Source: Bradyrhizobium sp.
GTDB lineage: Bacteria; Pseudomonadota; Alphaproteobacteria; Rhizobiales; Xanthobacteraceae
Reading direction: 5' to 3'
Assembly (NCBI GenBank): GCA_028290305.1
Contig: JAQGKC010000221.1
Span: 1-51,765 of the forward strand
DNA: 51,765 bases
In this document: positions 24,349 to 33,745 of the stretch, piece after piece
How the letters are laid out: each line of letters begins with the position of its first letter
Numbering within the stretch: the stretch's first letter is position 1
Program-made: the position numbers and the translations under genes
Notes under the pieces: model-generated
Told to the model about the DNA's origin: nothing
The model's input: the letters and a program-made list of their open reading frames with translations, nothing else
Databases searched by the model: none

Positions 24349-26013
24349 TCAGCCGGGTAACCCCAACGGCACCGTTGCCGACAGGCCGGTGCGCTCGGCC
24401 TGTTCGATCGCGATATCATATCCGGCGTCAGCATGACGCAACACGCCAATACCCGGATCGCCGTCAAGAACACGTTTGAGCCGTTCTGCCGTTGCCGGAT
24501 TGCCGTCAGCGACAATGGTCACGCCGGCACTGACGCCGCGTCCGCCAAGGCCGTGAATTGCCACAAGATCGGCGCCGGACGAGCAATTCAGCAGCGCGTT
24601 CAGTATCGGCCAGTCGGCGATGGCATCGGAGCCATCCTTCATGTTTTCGGTTTCGCGATGCGGAAGTGCGGCGGAACCTGAGTCGAGATGATCGCGGGTA
24701 AAAGCAATGGGAGCGGAAATCTTGCCGCTTGCCACGGCTTCGTTGACCATCAGGGCGAGACGACTCCGTTCGCCATAGCCGAGCCAACCGATCCGCGCCG
24801 GCAGGCCAGTAAATTTGACATGTTCATGCGCCTTTTCGATCCATGAGGAGATTGGATGGTTGGACGAAAATGTTTCGAGGATCATGTCGTCGATGGTGTA
24901 GATGTCCTGCGGATTGCCCGAGACCGCGATCCAGCGAAACGGCCCTATTCCCTCGCAGAACATCGGACGGATATAGAGATCAACAAAAGAGCGCATCCGG
25001 AACGCGTCCTCGACGCCGGCGGCTTTCGCTTCCGCCCGCAGGCTATTGCCGTATTCGAACACGATCGCCCCGCGGTCCATAAATCCCAACATCGCGCGAA
25101 AATGAACGGCAACCGATTTCCGAGCCAGCGCGATCAGTCTGTCGGGATCGCTCGTCCGCATCTCGCGCGCTTCTCCGAGTGACAGTTCCGCCGGCACATA
25201 GCCTTTCAATGGATCGGGAAATGTCTGGTCCGTTACGATATCGGGCATAATCCCGCGCTTGGCTAATTCCGGCAGCACAGTGGCAGCGTTCGCGCATAAC
25301 GCGAGTGCCAGCGGACGCTTCGCGTCGCGCGCGGCCAGCCATTGCGCGACCGCTTCGTCGAGGTTGTCGGTCGTGGCGTCGCAATAGCCGCTGGCAATAC
25401 GGCGATCGATACGTGCCCGATCAACCTCGATCACCAGCGTCGATGCACCCGCAAGTTTTCCGGCAAGCGGTTGCGCACCGCTCATGCCGCCACAACCCGA
25501 CGTCAGCAGGAGCCGGCCTGCGAGTGTGCCGCCGAAATGTCGGCGCGCAATGGCCATGAACGTCTCAAAGGTACCTTGCAGAATTCCCTGGCTGCCGATG
25601 TATTGCCAGGCGGCGGCCGTCATTCCGGGATAGACGGTGAGGCCCATATCGTCGAGCTTGCGACGGTTCTCCTCGCCGCTCCATTCGCCCACGATATTGC
25701 CATTTGCCATGATGACAAGCGGCGTGGTGGTCTGGCCCGGGAATACCCCGATCGGCTTGCCCGACTGCATCACGAAGGTTTGGTCTTCGCGCATCGTCGT
25801 CAGTGTCGCGACGATGCGGTCGAAACTGTTCCAGTCACGCGCCGCGCGGGCGATCGACATGTAGATCACGAGGTTTTCCGGATCCTCGCCGTTTTCGAGA
25901 TTGTTCTCCAGCAGACGCAGGATCGCCTCCTGACGCCAGCCCTTGCAGCGTAGCATCGTGCCGCGCTCGGCCCTGACCTCTTTGCCGCGACGGACGGGAA
26001 TGGTCATATTCAT
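24349..26013 (-). CDS. Urocanase (HutU) paralogue with altered active site
   Basis: This 554-residue protein has the full urocanase length and fold. Shared features are YIGSQGILQGTFETF, the NAD-site GGMSGAQPLAGKLAG, FCEGIGPFRWIAVSGNPQDIY, and a near-identical HLDSGSAALPHRETENMKDG. The catalytic cysteine is lost: LPARICW of the hutU at 46778 is LPARIGW here, at residue 409 in both proteins. The [15 protein letters not shown] loop is shortened to HGLGGRGVSAG, and the DQTSAHDP loop to DQTFPDP. The ATG at 26013 overlaps the stop of the GST gene (ATGA). It probably hydrates a modified urocanate, such as thiourocanate, rather than urocanate itself. That is inference. Confidence 0.88.
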   Translation of the reverse strand: MNMTIPVRRGKEVRAERGTMLRCKGWRQEAILRLLENNLENGEDPENLVIYMSIARAARDWNSFDRIVATLTTMREDQTFVMQSGKPIGVFPGQTTTPLVIMANGNIVGEWSGEENRRKLDDMGLTVYPGMTAAAWQYIGSQGILQGTFETFMAIARRHFGGTLAGRLLLTSGCGGMSGAQPLAGKLAGASTLVIEVDRARIDRRIASGYCDATTDNLDEAVAQWLAARDAKRPLALALCANAATVLPELAKRGIMPDIVTDQTFPDPLKGYVPAELSLGEAREMRTSDPDRLIALARKSVAVHFRAMLGFMDRGAIVFEYGNSLRAEAKAAGVEDAFRMRSFVDLYIRPMFCEGIGPFRWIAVSGNPQDIYTIDDMILETFSSNHPISSWIEKAHEHVKFTGLPARIGWLGYGERSRLALMVNEAVASGKISAPIAFTRDHLDSGSAALPHRETENMKDGSDAIADWPILNALLNCSSGADLVAIHGLGGRGVSAGVTIVADGNPATAERLKRVLDGDPGIGVLRHADAGYDIAIEQAERTGLSATVPLGLPG

Positions 26014-26615
26014 GACTCCTGTACCAAAGGGACCCAGCCGGGTTGGCGCTGGAAACGCGCGATCCACGCGCCTATCGATGGAAATCTCGCCATGTCGTAG
26101 CCGCCTTGCGATGCCATCGAGACGTAGCCGAACATGCCGATGTCCGCGATTGTGTAGCGGTTGTCGACGAGCCAGTCGTGCGTGGCAAGCCAGTTGTCCA
26201 GCTTGGCCAGCGCTATGTAGGCCCCTTCCTGGAAGTCCGCGATACGACCCGCCATCTCATCGGCGATACCGCGCATATGATAGAATCGCGGCAACGCCAG
26301 CGCGCGTAAAAGATCGGCCTGCTCGAACGTCAGCCAACTCGTAACTTCAGCGCGCAGATAACGGTCATCCGGCAGCATCGGCGAGCCTTCCGCCAGATAC
26401 AGCATGATCGCCGCCGATTCCACGATAGTGCGGCCATCCTCAAGCTCGAGCACGGGAACGCGGGCAAACCGGCTCTTGGCGCGGAACGCCGGCTCGCTGG
26501 TTGCGCCCTTTGCCAGATCAAGCGTGACACGTTCGAAAGGAATACCAAGCTGCGTAAGGAGGATACGCACCTTCCAGGCATTGCCGGACAACCGGCTATC
26601 GTAGAGACGCAGCAT
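26010..26615 (-). CDS. Glutathione S-transferase family protein
   Basis: A 201-residue two-domain GST. The thioredoxin-like domain starts MLRLYDSRLSGNAWKVRILL, with Ser10 at the usual catalytic position. The glutathione gamma-glutamyl site is in RVPVLELEDGRTIVESAAIM near residues 52-71. The helical domain ends DIGMFGYVSMASQGGYDM. It is coupled to the urocanase paralogue by a four-base overlap and lies 18 bases after the DUF917 gene. Coupling to a urocanase-like enzyme is unusual and hints at sulfur chemistry, such as a thioether or thione step, or at isomerisation. Confidence 0.88.
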   Translation of the reverse strand: MLRLYDSRLSGNAWKVRILLTQLGIPFERVTLDLAKGATSEPAFRAKSRFARVPVLELEDGRTIVESAAIMLYLAEGSPMLPDDRYLRAEVTSWLTFEQADLLRALALPRFYHMRGIADEMAGRIADFQEGAYIALAKLDNWLATHDWLVDNRYTIADIGMFGYVSMASQGGYDMARFPSIGAWIARFQRQPGWVPLVQES

Positions 26616-26632
26616 GTCGGTAACGCCTTTCG

Positions 26633-27706
26633 CTAGAGGTACGACTGCATGTCGACACCCATGGCTTTCTCGACCTCGGGAAACACCGCGGGATCGAGCG
26701 CTCCCTTGCCGACGGGAAATTTCGACCGGTGGGCAATGATAACGGCCACGCGGCTGCCGGGCTTGGATTCCGAAATCGAGACCACCTCTCCGGTCCGGGG
26801 ATCGAGCGTTCCGATCATGTCGGGGAAAGTGGCGACCCGCTTGCCGCCAAAATCGGCGGTCATGAATTCATTGTAGACGCCGAGCACCGCCTCGCCATTG
26901 GCTCCGCGCACGATCATCTGGCCGAGATCGAAACCTCCGCCATAGGTCACGGTGTTTTCCGTGACCTCTCCTTCCACCAGCAACTCGCCGCCAAGGAATT
27001 CGACCGTCGCGCGGATGCGATCGGTACCGGTCGCGGCCAACATGGCCCGGCCGAGTTCCAGTTGGAACGTAATGGCGCCCGGGGCGCCATTCTCCTTGAT
27101 GAAACCGGCCGTCAAAGGGCCCCGCGCGGCATAGATCAGGCCACCGTTTACCACGGCTGCCTGGCGCATCATATTGGAGGTGCGGACGATGTCGCCTTCG
27201 GCGACAATTGCGAACTCGGACTTTTCGGACTTGCTGCCGCTGCTGCCGACCTGCGTGATGGAAAGATCGAGCCGCGAGGCGAGACCCATGCCGCCCATCT
27301 TCACGGTGGGATGACCCCGGCCGTTCGAAGCTGCATCGATGTAATCCAGTCCAAGCGCGGCCGCGACCAGCCATGCATTGAAGCCGGGTACGTGACCGCA
27401 GATAACGCCGACCGGCGGCCGCTCCAGCCTTTCGATGAGGTGCCTTGCCGCATTGATGGAATCGCGCGGTTTGATGGCCCAGTTGGCGAATCCGGGGGCA
27501 CCGACCGCGGTGGCGGTGATGATGAGCGCATCGGGATCTAGTTCGCCGAGAGAAACCAGACGAACACCGCCATAGTCGAGCGCCATCCGTGCCAAGCCGC
27601 GATTCTTGTCGACCGCATTCCTTCCACTGCCGCCGGCTGACAGGAACAGGCCCCCGACCAAACCTGCTTCCACATCTTCCGCCGTCAACATGCGCGTCAT
27701 TGTCAT
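26633..27706 (-). CDS. DUF917 / S-methyl-thiohydantoin desulfurase-family protein
   Basis: A 357-residue member of the DUF917 family, whose N-terminal domain is named after S-methyl-thiohydantoin desulfurase. Family features are the start LTAEDVEAGLVGGLFLSAGG, a central YIDAASNGRGHPTVKMGGMG near residues 133-152, and a C-terminal beta-rich part with FDLGQMIVRGANGEAVLGVY. Family members act on or near (thio)hydantoins or as hydantoinase-like partners. It sits between the Liv importer genes and the GST and urocanase-paralogue genes on one strand. Removal of sulfur from a 2-thiohydantoin would fit with a thiourocanate hydratase next door. Confidence 0.82.
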   Translation of the reverse strand: MTMTRMLTAEDVEAGLVGGLFLSAGGSGRNAVDKNRGLARMALDYGGVRLVSLGELDPDALIITATAVGAPGFANWAIKPRDSINAARHLIERLERPPVGVICGHVPGFNAWLVAAALGLDYIDAASNGRGHPTVKMGGMGLASRLDLSITQVGSSGSKSEKSEFAIVAEGDIVRTSNMMRQAAVVNGGLIYAARGPLTAGFIKENGAPGAITFQLELGRAMLAATGTDRIRATVEFLGGELLVEGEVTENTVTYGGGFDLGQMIVRGANGEAVLGVYNEFMTADFGGKRVATFPDMIGTLDPRTGEVVSISESKPGSRVAVIIAHRSKFPVGKGALDPAVFPEVEKAMGVDMQSYL

Positions 27707-27746
27707 TCTCCTTCAACCGCATCGCGGCTTGCTTCATTAAATGCAA

Positions 27747-28460
27747 CTAGACCGGCTCTTGCATGCCGAGGAATGCTGCGAATATGGAGCCTGAGGCCTT
27801 GGCTTCGGCGGCGGTGCCCTGGTAAACCTGGATACCCGACGAAAGCACGCAGACATGATCAGACACGTCTAGCGCGCGCGCCGTGTTCTGCTCGACGAGA
27901 ATGATGGTCAGGCCTTCGCGTTTCAATTGCATCAAGGCGTCGAGGCACAAATCGACCATCTTCGGCATCAAGCCGAGCGACAATTCGTCTACCAGCAACA
28001 GCCGAGGTTCTGCCATCAGCGCCCGGCCTATCGCCAGCATCTGCTGTTCGCCGCCCGACAGCGATCCGGCCAACTGAGTCCTGCGTTCGAACAGCCGAGG
28101 AAAGGTGGCAAATACCTTGTCGCGTTTGGCAGGGTCCCTGCTGAGTGGATGCGCGTAACCTCCGACCGTCAGATTCTCATCCACGCTAAGATCGGAAAAC
28201 AACTGCCGTCCTTCCGGCACCAGCGATATGCCGAGCCCAACCCGGTCGATGGCGCGGCGGCGTGTGATGTCTGTTCCGTCGACGACGATACAGCCGCCAT
28301 GAATATCGACATGCCCCATGATGGCCATGATGGCTGAAGTCTTGCCAGCTCCGTTCGGTCCGAGCAGGGCAAACACCGAACCGACGGCAACCTCGAAGCT
28401 GACGTCATGTACGGCTTCGACGGAACCATAGCCGCATCTGAGAGATCTAAGCTTCAGCAT
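27747..28460 (-). CDS. livF: Branched-chain-amino-acid-type ABC importer ATPase (LivF-like)
   Basis: A 237-residue ATPase subunit. The Walker A motif is LLGPNGAGKTSA, the signature is LSGGEQQMLAIGRAL, and Walker B is LLLVDELSLGL. The length and the VPEGRQLFSDLSVDENL segment are typical of LivF. I chose the ATG at 28460 (MLKLRSLRCGYG), which overlaps the end of livG. It is the last of five Liv genes. The actual substrate is not set by sequence; Liv-type importers also carry aromatic acids, amides and urea. Confidence 0.92.
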   Translation of the reverse strand: MLKLRSLRCGYGSVEAVHDVSFEVAVGSVFALLGPNGAGKTSAIMAIMGHVDIHGGCIVVDGTDITRRRAIDRVGLGISLVPEGRQLFSDLSVDENLTVGGYAHPLSRDPAKRDKVFATFPRLFERRTQLAGSLSGGEQQMLAIGRALMAEPRLLLVDELSLGLMPKMVDLCLDALMQLKREGLTIILVEQNTARALDVSDHVCVLSSGIQVYQGTAAEAKASGSIFAAFLGMQEPV

Positions 28461-29214
28461 GCGCCACCATTCCGCCGCCGACATAAGCCTCGTGCACGAC
28501 CGGATCGGCCATTACCGCGCGCGGTTCGCCGTCGCCGATCACCTGGCCATTGTTCAGCACGATCAGGCGGCGGCAAATTCGCATCACCTCTTCCAGATTA
28601 TGCTCGACGAGAACAACGGTTATACCGCTCTTGTGGACTTCGGAAATCGTTTCGACCTGCCTGGTCGCTTCGGTGTGGTTGAGACCTGCCAGCGGCTCAT
28701 CGAGCAGCATGACTTTTGGATCGACTGCGAGTGCACGCGCAACTTCGAGGCGTTTCATCTGTCCGAGCGGCAGCGACCCGGCAAGTTTGCTTTCGGTTCC
28801 GGCCAGACCAACCTGAGCGATGATATGCCCGGCGCGTTCACTTTCGCGCCTCCGATCAATATGAAGCATCGCGCGGAACGGGCTCGACGTCCGAGGGTAG
28901 CCGGCTGCGAGTACCACGTTGTCGAGCACTGTCATTTCACGGAACGGACGAACGATCTGGTGCGTGATCGCGAGGCCGCGACGGATGCGCGTCGCCGTTC
29001 CATCACCGGTGACATCGCTGCCGGCGAGCATGACTCGCCCGCGGTCAGGCTGGAGCATTCCAGCGATAACGCGAATCAGCGTGGTCTTTCCGGCGCCGTT
29101 GGGGCCGATCAGCCCGACGAAATCGCCGGCTTCCACCGCAAACGACACGCCGTTCACGGCCTGGACGCCGCCGAATCGGATTGCCACGTCATCGAGCTCA
29201 ATCGCTGCGCTCAT
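28447..29214 (-). CDS. livG: Branched-chain-amino-acid-type ABC importer ATPase (LivG-like)
   Basis: The second ATPase of the importer, 255 residues. Walker A is LIGPNGAGKTTL, the signature helix is LPLGQMKRLEVARALA (with LPLGQ in place of LSGGQ, a common LivG variant), and Walker B is VMLLDEPLAGL. The LivG-specific insert with ALAITHQIVRPFREMTVLDN is present. Its ATG overlaps the stop of livM (ATGA). Confidence 0.92.
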   Translation of the reverse strand: MSAAIELDDVAIRFGGVQAVNGVSFAVEAGDFVGLIGPNGAGKTTLIRVIAGMLQPDRGRVMLAGSDVTGDGTATRIRRGLAITHQIVRPFREMTVLDNVVLAAGYPRTSSPFRAMLHIDRRRESERAGHIIAQVGLAGTESKLAGSLPLGQMKRLEVARALAVDPKVMLLDEPLAGLNHTEATRQVETISEVHKSGITVVLVEHNLEEVMRICRRLIVLNNGQVIGDGEPRAVMADPVVHEAYVGGGMVAHAEA

Positions 29215-30059
29215 GATCGTTTCAACCGAAGGAAGATGCCTTGAGCCATTGCCGCCAGCCCCCCAGGCGCGAGGCGAATCACCAGCACGAGGAGTCCGCC
29301 AAAGATCAGCAGGCGATAGTCGTTCACGAACCGGATCGCCTCCGGCAGTAATGTGAGGCCGACGGCAGCGACCACGACGCCCCAGGTCGAGCCGATCCCT
29401 CCGATCACCACCATCGCCATCAGCATCACCGACAGGATGAAGTCGAATGCATCGGCGGTGATGAACTGGGTGAAGAAAGCATAGAGACCGCCGGCGAGGC
29501 CGGCCAGCGCGGTCCCTATGCCGAACGCTGCAAGCTTGTAAGCACCCGAACTGATGCCGACCGTGGCGGCGGCCCCTTCATCTTCGCCGACCGCGCGGAA
29601 TGCAAAGCCCATCCACGAACGGCTGATGTAAAAGCTCATCGCAATCGTCGCCAAGGCGAAAAGCAGGATCATGATCATGTTGCCGACCGCGCCGAGGCCG
29701 GTGGCGGGGATACCACTGATCCCCATCTCCCCACCGAGCCATGCCTGCTTGCGCACGAATCCAATAAACAGGAAATTCACGCCGATCGTAGTGACGGCGA
29801 GAAAATCCGTCCGCACGCGCAGCGAGGCGAAGCCCACGATGATGCCGAGCGCGCTGCCTGTGATCATTGCCACGCAGAGGGCGAGCGCGACGCTTCCCGT
29901 GCCCATCATCGTCAGCGCCGCCGCATAAGCGCCGGCGCCGAAGAAAGCTCCGTGTCCGAGACTGACCTGTCCGCAAAAACCGCTAATCATGTTCAGGCTT
30001 ACCGCCAAAATGAGATTGATGCCGATGATTGAGACGATGCTGACCTCATAAGCGCTCAT
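29211..30059 (-). CDS. livM: Branched-chain-amino-acid-type ABC importer permease (LivM-like)
   Basis: A 282-residue inner-membrane permease with about eight hydrophobic helices. The family motif ISGFCGQVSLGHGAFFGAGA lies near residues 24-43, and LAGLAGGLYAFFTQFITADAF and VIGGIGSTWGVVVAA come later. The start overlaps the stop of livH by four bases. It forms the channel with LivH. Confidence 0.92.
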   Translation of the reverse strand: MSAYEVSIVSIIGINLILAVSLNMISGFCGQVSLGHGAFFGAGAYAAALTMMGTGSVALALCVAMITGSALGIIVGFASLRVRTDFLAVTTIGVNFLFIGFVRKQAWLGGEMGISGIPATGLGAVGNMIMILLFALATIAMSFYISRSWMGFAFRAVGEDEGAAATVGISSGAYKLAAFGIGTALAGLAGGLYAFFTQFITADAFDFILSVMLMAMVVIGGIGSTWGVVVAAVGLTLLPEAIRFVNDYRLLIFGGLLVLVIRLAPGGLAAMAQGIFLRLKRS

Positions 30060-30925
30060 GCGGTACGCGCTCCGATAAAACCCTGCGGGCGGATCATGAG
30101 CAGGACGATGAGGGCCAGAAAGGCTATCGCATCGCGATCAAGCCATGCGCCAACGAAGATCGTGCCGTAGGATTCGACCAGGCCCAGAGCCAGGCTTGCC
30201 ACAAGCGTGCCGCGGACGCTTCCGAGCCCGCCGAGCACGATAATGGCGAGGGCCTTGTAGCTCACCACGAAACCAATTCCGGGATCGACAAGATTATTTA
30301 GAAGCGCAACCAATCCGCCAGCCACTGCCGCAAGCGCGGAGCCTATAGCAAAATTGAGATAACGGACCTTGATCGGATCGACCCCGAAACTCGCGGCAAT
30401 TTGCGGCCTGGATACCGTGGCGCGCCAGCCAATTCCGATGCGCGTGCGCGTCGTGAACAGGTGCAACGCCACGAATACGACGGCAGTGGTGATCACGATT
30501 GCAATCTGCACCGCGCCCACCGTGATACCGGCGAAATTAAAGGTTTTGGACGTAATGGCGTTACGGTGAAATGTGATGCCCTGCTCGCCAAACACGATGC
30601 GGAACGCATCCTGCATCAGCACTAAAAGGCCCACGGAAGCGATCATCGGGACATCGGGACGGCATTTCAGCAACGGCTCGTACAGCAGCCGGTAGATCGC
30701 CATTCCAAACAGCGGCGTGATAGCGATGGAGGCGATAAAGCCGATTGCGACACTCCCGCTCGCGTTGGAGGCGAGAACCGTAATGTAGGCGCCAAGCGCA
30801 AACACGGCCGCATGCGCCACGTGCAGGATACGCAGCAGGCCATACACGAGTGTAAGGCCTACCGCCATCATGGCATACATACATCCGAAGCTGACACCGG
30901 TTACGGCCAAATCGACGTAGTACAC
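30056..30925 (-). CDS. livH: Branched-chain-amino-acid-type ABC importer permease (LivH-like)
   Basis: A 289-residue inner-membrane permease. It starts MYYVDLAVTGVSFGCMYAMM and has GLLRILHVAHAAVFALGAY near 29-47. The LivH core VLGGLGSVRGTLVASLALGL follows near residues 231-250. It lies 58 bases after the binding-protein gene and overlaps livM. Confidence 0.92.
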   Translation of the reverse strand: MYYVDLAVTGVSFGCMYAMMAVGLTLVYGLLRILHVAHAAVFALGAYITVLASNASGSVAIGFIASIAITPLFGMAIYRLLYEPLLKCRPDVPMIASVGLLVLMQDAFRIVFGEQGITFHRNAITSKTFNFAGITVGAVQIAIVITTAVVFVALHLFTTRTRIGIGWRATVSRPQIAASFGVDPIKVRYLNFAIGSALAAVAGGLVALLNNLVDPGIGFVVSYKALAIIVLGGLGSVRGTLVASLALGLVESYGTIFVGAWLDRDAIAFLALIVLLMIRPQGFIGARTA

Positions 30926-30983
30926 CGATCATTCCCTGGTCATGAGGCCGCGCAATACATTTTCCTTCCGCTCGATTCGGTGC

Positions 30984-32171
30984 CTATTTCTCCGGCGGCG
31001 CGAACGCATCGAGGTCGGTGATTTGGCCGGCCGACTTGAATTTCTCATCCTTGATCACGTTGACGCTGATTGGCATGATCATCTCGTGAAGGCTGTTGAA
31101 GGCATTCATATTGCCCTCAAGCAGAGGAAAGTTCTTGGTGGCGGCAAGTGCGTCGCGCACCTTTTCCGGATCGGCGCTGTTGGCGCGCTGGATGCCGTCC
31201 GCCATCAACCTCACCGCGGAGTAGGTAATCGCTGCGACGCCTTCGGGCGCGTAACCGGCGCGGCTCTTGAATTCGGCAAAGAACTTCTGCAACGCTTCGT
31301 CCTTGCGATCGCGATCGAAACTGTCGATGATGTAGGTGCCATCGGCCGCCGGACCCGCAATTTCGACGAACTTTTCTGAATCGAACGCCTGCGAACCGAT
31401 GATGGGCACGGTAATGCCGGCTGCGCGCAACTGAGATACCAAAGGACCGGCGGTGAAGAAGTAGCCCGTGGCATAGATCGCGTCGGGGTTGTCGCGCTTC
31501 ACGCTGGCGACGATCGAGCCGAACTGGCGGTCCTTCAACGAATAACTGTACTTGTTGAGAACCTCGATGCCGTATTTGGCAGACGCCTGAAGGAACCCGT
31601 CCATGGTCGCCTGGCCGTAGTCATTGTCCATCGTGATGGTGGACACCTTCTTGATGCCGAGCGTCTTGCCAATGTAGAGGGCGGTTGCCGCGCCCTGCGG
31701 TTCACCAAGATGAACAAGGCGGAACATGTAATCGCCGGCGCGCGTGATGTCAGGATGTACGCCGTATGCCGAGATCATCACGACACCGGCCTTCTGGAAC
31801 ACCGGCGCCGCTGCGCGGCCCGATGCCGAGTAGCTGCCATTGACGACGAGCTTGACACCGTCCTCGCCGATCAGCTTGTTTGCCGTGAAAATCGCCTGGT
31901 CCGACTTGGCCTGGTCGTCGTAGGTGACAAGTTCGATTTTCTGCCCGAGCACGCCACCCGCGGCGTTGATGTCTTCGACCGCCATGGTCGCCGCGATCTG
32001 CGCGGATTTGCCGTCCGTCGCGGACGGCCCGGTCAGCGGAGCCTGAAAGCCGATCTTGATGTCGGCACGCGCCGGCATTGCCGCAGCGGCGCTTAACACC
32101 AGGACGCCGGTGAAAGCGAGGAGTATCTTCGTGGCGCGCGCTGATCGACGGAATCCACGTTTCAGCATCAT
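30984..32171 (-). CDS. livK: Liv-type periplasmic substrate-binding protein
   Basis: A 395-residue solute receptor of the periplasmic-binding type I fold. A signal peptide ends near PARADIKIG (about residue 37). The mature part has QAPLTGPSATDGKSAQIAAT and AVEDINAAGGVLGQKIEL, both standard for branched-chain-amino-acid-type receptors. It lies 11 bases after the UbiD gene and before livH. The receptor shows no residue pattern I can tie to one ligand; operon context suggests the substrate of the UbiD and urocanase-paralogue route. Confidence 0.9.
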   Translation of the reverse strand: MMLKRGFRRSARATKILLAFTGVLVLSAAAAMPARADIKIGFQAPLTGPSATDGKSAQIAATMAVEDINAAGGVLGQKIELVTYDDQAKSDQAIFTANKLIGEDGVKLVVNGSYSASGRAAAPVFQKAGVVMISAYGVHPDITRAGDYMFRLVHLGEPQGAATALYIGKTLGIKKVSTITMDNDYGQATMDGFLQASAKYGIEVLNKYSYSLKDRQFGSIVASVKRDNPDAIYATGYFFTAGPLVSQLRAAGITVPIIGSQAFDSEKFVEIAGPAADGTYIIDSFDRDRKDEALQKFFAEFKSRAGYAPEGVAAITYSAVRLMADGIQRANSADPEKVRDALAATKNFPLLEGNMNAFNSLHEMIMPISVNVIKDEKFKSAGQITDLDAFAPPEK

Positions 32172-32182
32172 TCTCTCCGTTC

Positions 32183-33628
32183 TTAGAGGTTGGTCGGTCC
32201 AGGCGTAGGGGCATGATTTTCGCGCAAGATCTTTCGTGCGCGCGCCAGTGCAGCTTCAGGCGGCCGCGCAATGTCCCAATCCGAACGGTCATCCTTCTTG
32301 CGTGTCGCATCGATACCGAGCTTGGCGACCGTACCGCCCTGTTCGAGCGGTTCGGATCTGTCCGCCCTCACCGCTGGAACGATGACGAAGTCGCGGTCCG
32401 GTTTCGCACGCGTGGCATTGGCCCATTCGACCTGAACGGCGTCCCACGGATCTATGTCGTCGTCGACAACGACGACCTGCTTGACCAGATTGACGGCCGC
32501 CCACACCGCGAACATCGCTTTGCGCGCTTCGCCTGGACGGCAAGCATGAATCGCGACCACGGCATGCAAACGTCCGGCGCCGCCGATCCCGACCGCGACC
32601 TCCCTGACGGACGGCACCGCGTTGCGAATCTGACGAAATAATCCCGCCGCGATTGCGACGCCGCCGAGCAGGCAATGTTCGGGGTGGTATCCCGGCAGAA
32701 TGACCTGGAAGATCGCGTCGCGCCGACGCGTCAAACGCGTAAAGGTTGCAACGATCCCCGCGCCATAGTTCTCATACATGCCGTGAAATTCGCTGACAGG
32801 GCCCTCAAGGAAAGGTTCGCCCGCGTCGAGCCTGCCTTCCAGGATACACTCGCAATGAGCCGGCACCAGCAAGTCCGACTGCGTGCAGCGGACCACATCA
32901 AGCGGCTCTCCGAGCAACGCGCCGGCGACCGGAAGCTCGTCCTCACCCAATCCGAGATAGAGGCAAGCCGCCACCAGGACGGCTGGGTGATTTCCGATGC
33001 AGACCGCAATATCAAGTTTCTCGTCTCGCGCATGCGCTGCCCGCGCCAATATGGCCAAGTGATGATTGGGCGCAATACCGACGAAAGTCCGGTTTCCGTC
33101 AAGCGGCATCAGCCGCGCAATCGAAAGGTTGGTTTCGCCACTGACCCGGTCCTTGGCGATGATGGCACCTGCCGTGATGTAAGGGCCGCCTTCTTTCTCA
33201 AAGAAGCGCGGAATCGGTAGTTCATCCGCGAGCGAGGGATCGGCGATGACTTCTTCCTGACACGGTGCATTCGCCACAACGCGATGGGGCAAAGGCTTTT
33301 CTATCGCTGCCAGCAGCAATGTCTGGATCGCGTCGATTTTGCCGCTTATTCCCAAGGCAAACCGTGGCAGCGAATTAAGCAGATTACCCACGATCTGCAT
33401 CTTCGGCGAACCAGTGCCGCCTTCAACACTCTCAAAACGTAGCGCGGCGGCGGATTCGGACAGACACGCAGCAACTTCGTAATCCAGCTTCACCGGCTGT
33501 GTGACCGTAACGAGCTGCCCCGCGTCCTCAAGCGCTGCGAGAAACGCACGCATCGACTGCCGGGAAACCGACGATCCTTCTATCATGGCTTCCGTTGCGG
33601 GCACGCGAGGCTGACCTCGTTCCTTCAA
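32183..33628 (-). CDS. UbiD-family prenylated-FMN decarboxylase, first copy
   Basis: UbiD enzymes use prenylated FMN to (de)carboxylate alpha,beta-unsaturated or aromatic acids. This 481-residue protein has the family core: LSIARLMPLDGNRTFVGI near 168-185 (flavin-side Arg), VAGALLGEPLDVV, and EGPVSEFHGMY near 265 with the paired catalytic glutamates. The C-terminus has LGIDATRKKDDRSDW. An ATG at 33586 could be the true start. It is the first gene of the long minus-strand operon and is divergent from the double LysR gene. Cofactor must come from an active UbiX, which is the copy at 37498. The substrate is unknown; urocanate-like acids have the right chemistry. Confidence 0.86.
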   Translation of the reverse strand: MKERGQPRVPATEAMIEGSSVSRQSMRAFLAALEDAGQLVTVTQPVKLDYEVAACLSESAAALRFESVEGGTGSPKMQIVGNLLNSLPRFALGISGKIDAIQTLLLAAIEKPLPHRVVANAPCQEEVIADPSLADELPIPRFFEKEGGPYITAGAIIAKDRVSGETNLSIARLMPLDGNRTFVGIAPNHHLAILARAAHARDEKLDIAVCIGNHPAVLVAACLYLGLGEDELPVAGALLGEPLDVVRCTQSDLLVPAHCECILEGRLDAGEPFLEGPVSEFHGMYENYGAGIVATFTRLTRRRDAIFQVILPGYHPEHCLLGGVAIAAGLFRQIRNAVPSVREVAVGIGGAGRLHAVVAIHACRPGEARKAMFAVWAAVNLVKQVVVVDDDIDPWDAVQVEWANATRAKPDRDFVIVPAVRADRSEPLEQGGTVAKLGIDATRKKDDRSDWDIARPPEAALARARKILRENHAPTPGPTNL

Positions 33629-33666
33629 TGAACTCGGCGCGGATTCACCGATCCTGGCGTCTTTTC

Positions 33667-33682
33667 ATATCCTGGATCATAT
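33667..33682. promoter_or_regulatory. Possible LysR-type box between UbiD and the double LysR gene
   Basis: ATAT-N8-ATAT (ATATCCTGGATCATAT) lies in the 117-base divergent gap. It has AT arms and a spacing in the range seen in LysR sites, but the inner arms are not symmetric. Confidence 0.3.
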
Positions 33683-33745
33683 CGGCCATCTCAGCCGGGT
33701 CCACCGCTTTAGCCCACGAACCGGGACATAGGCAAAAGCGAAGCC

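Noticed and set aside
26868..27746. 292-codon minus-strand frame overlapping the DUF917 gene
   Set aside because: It is Arg- and Gly-rich low-complexity composition typical of an alternate frame of a high-GC gene; the DUF917 frame has clear motifs.
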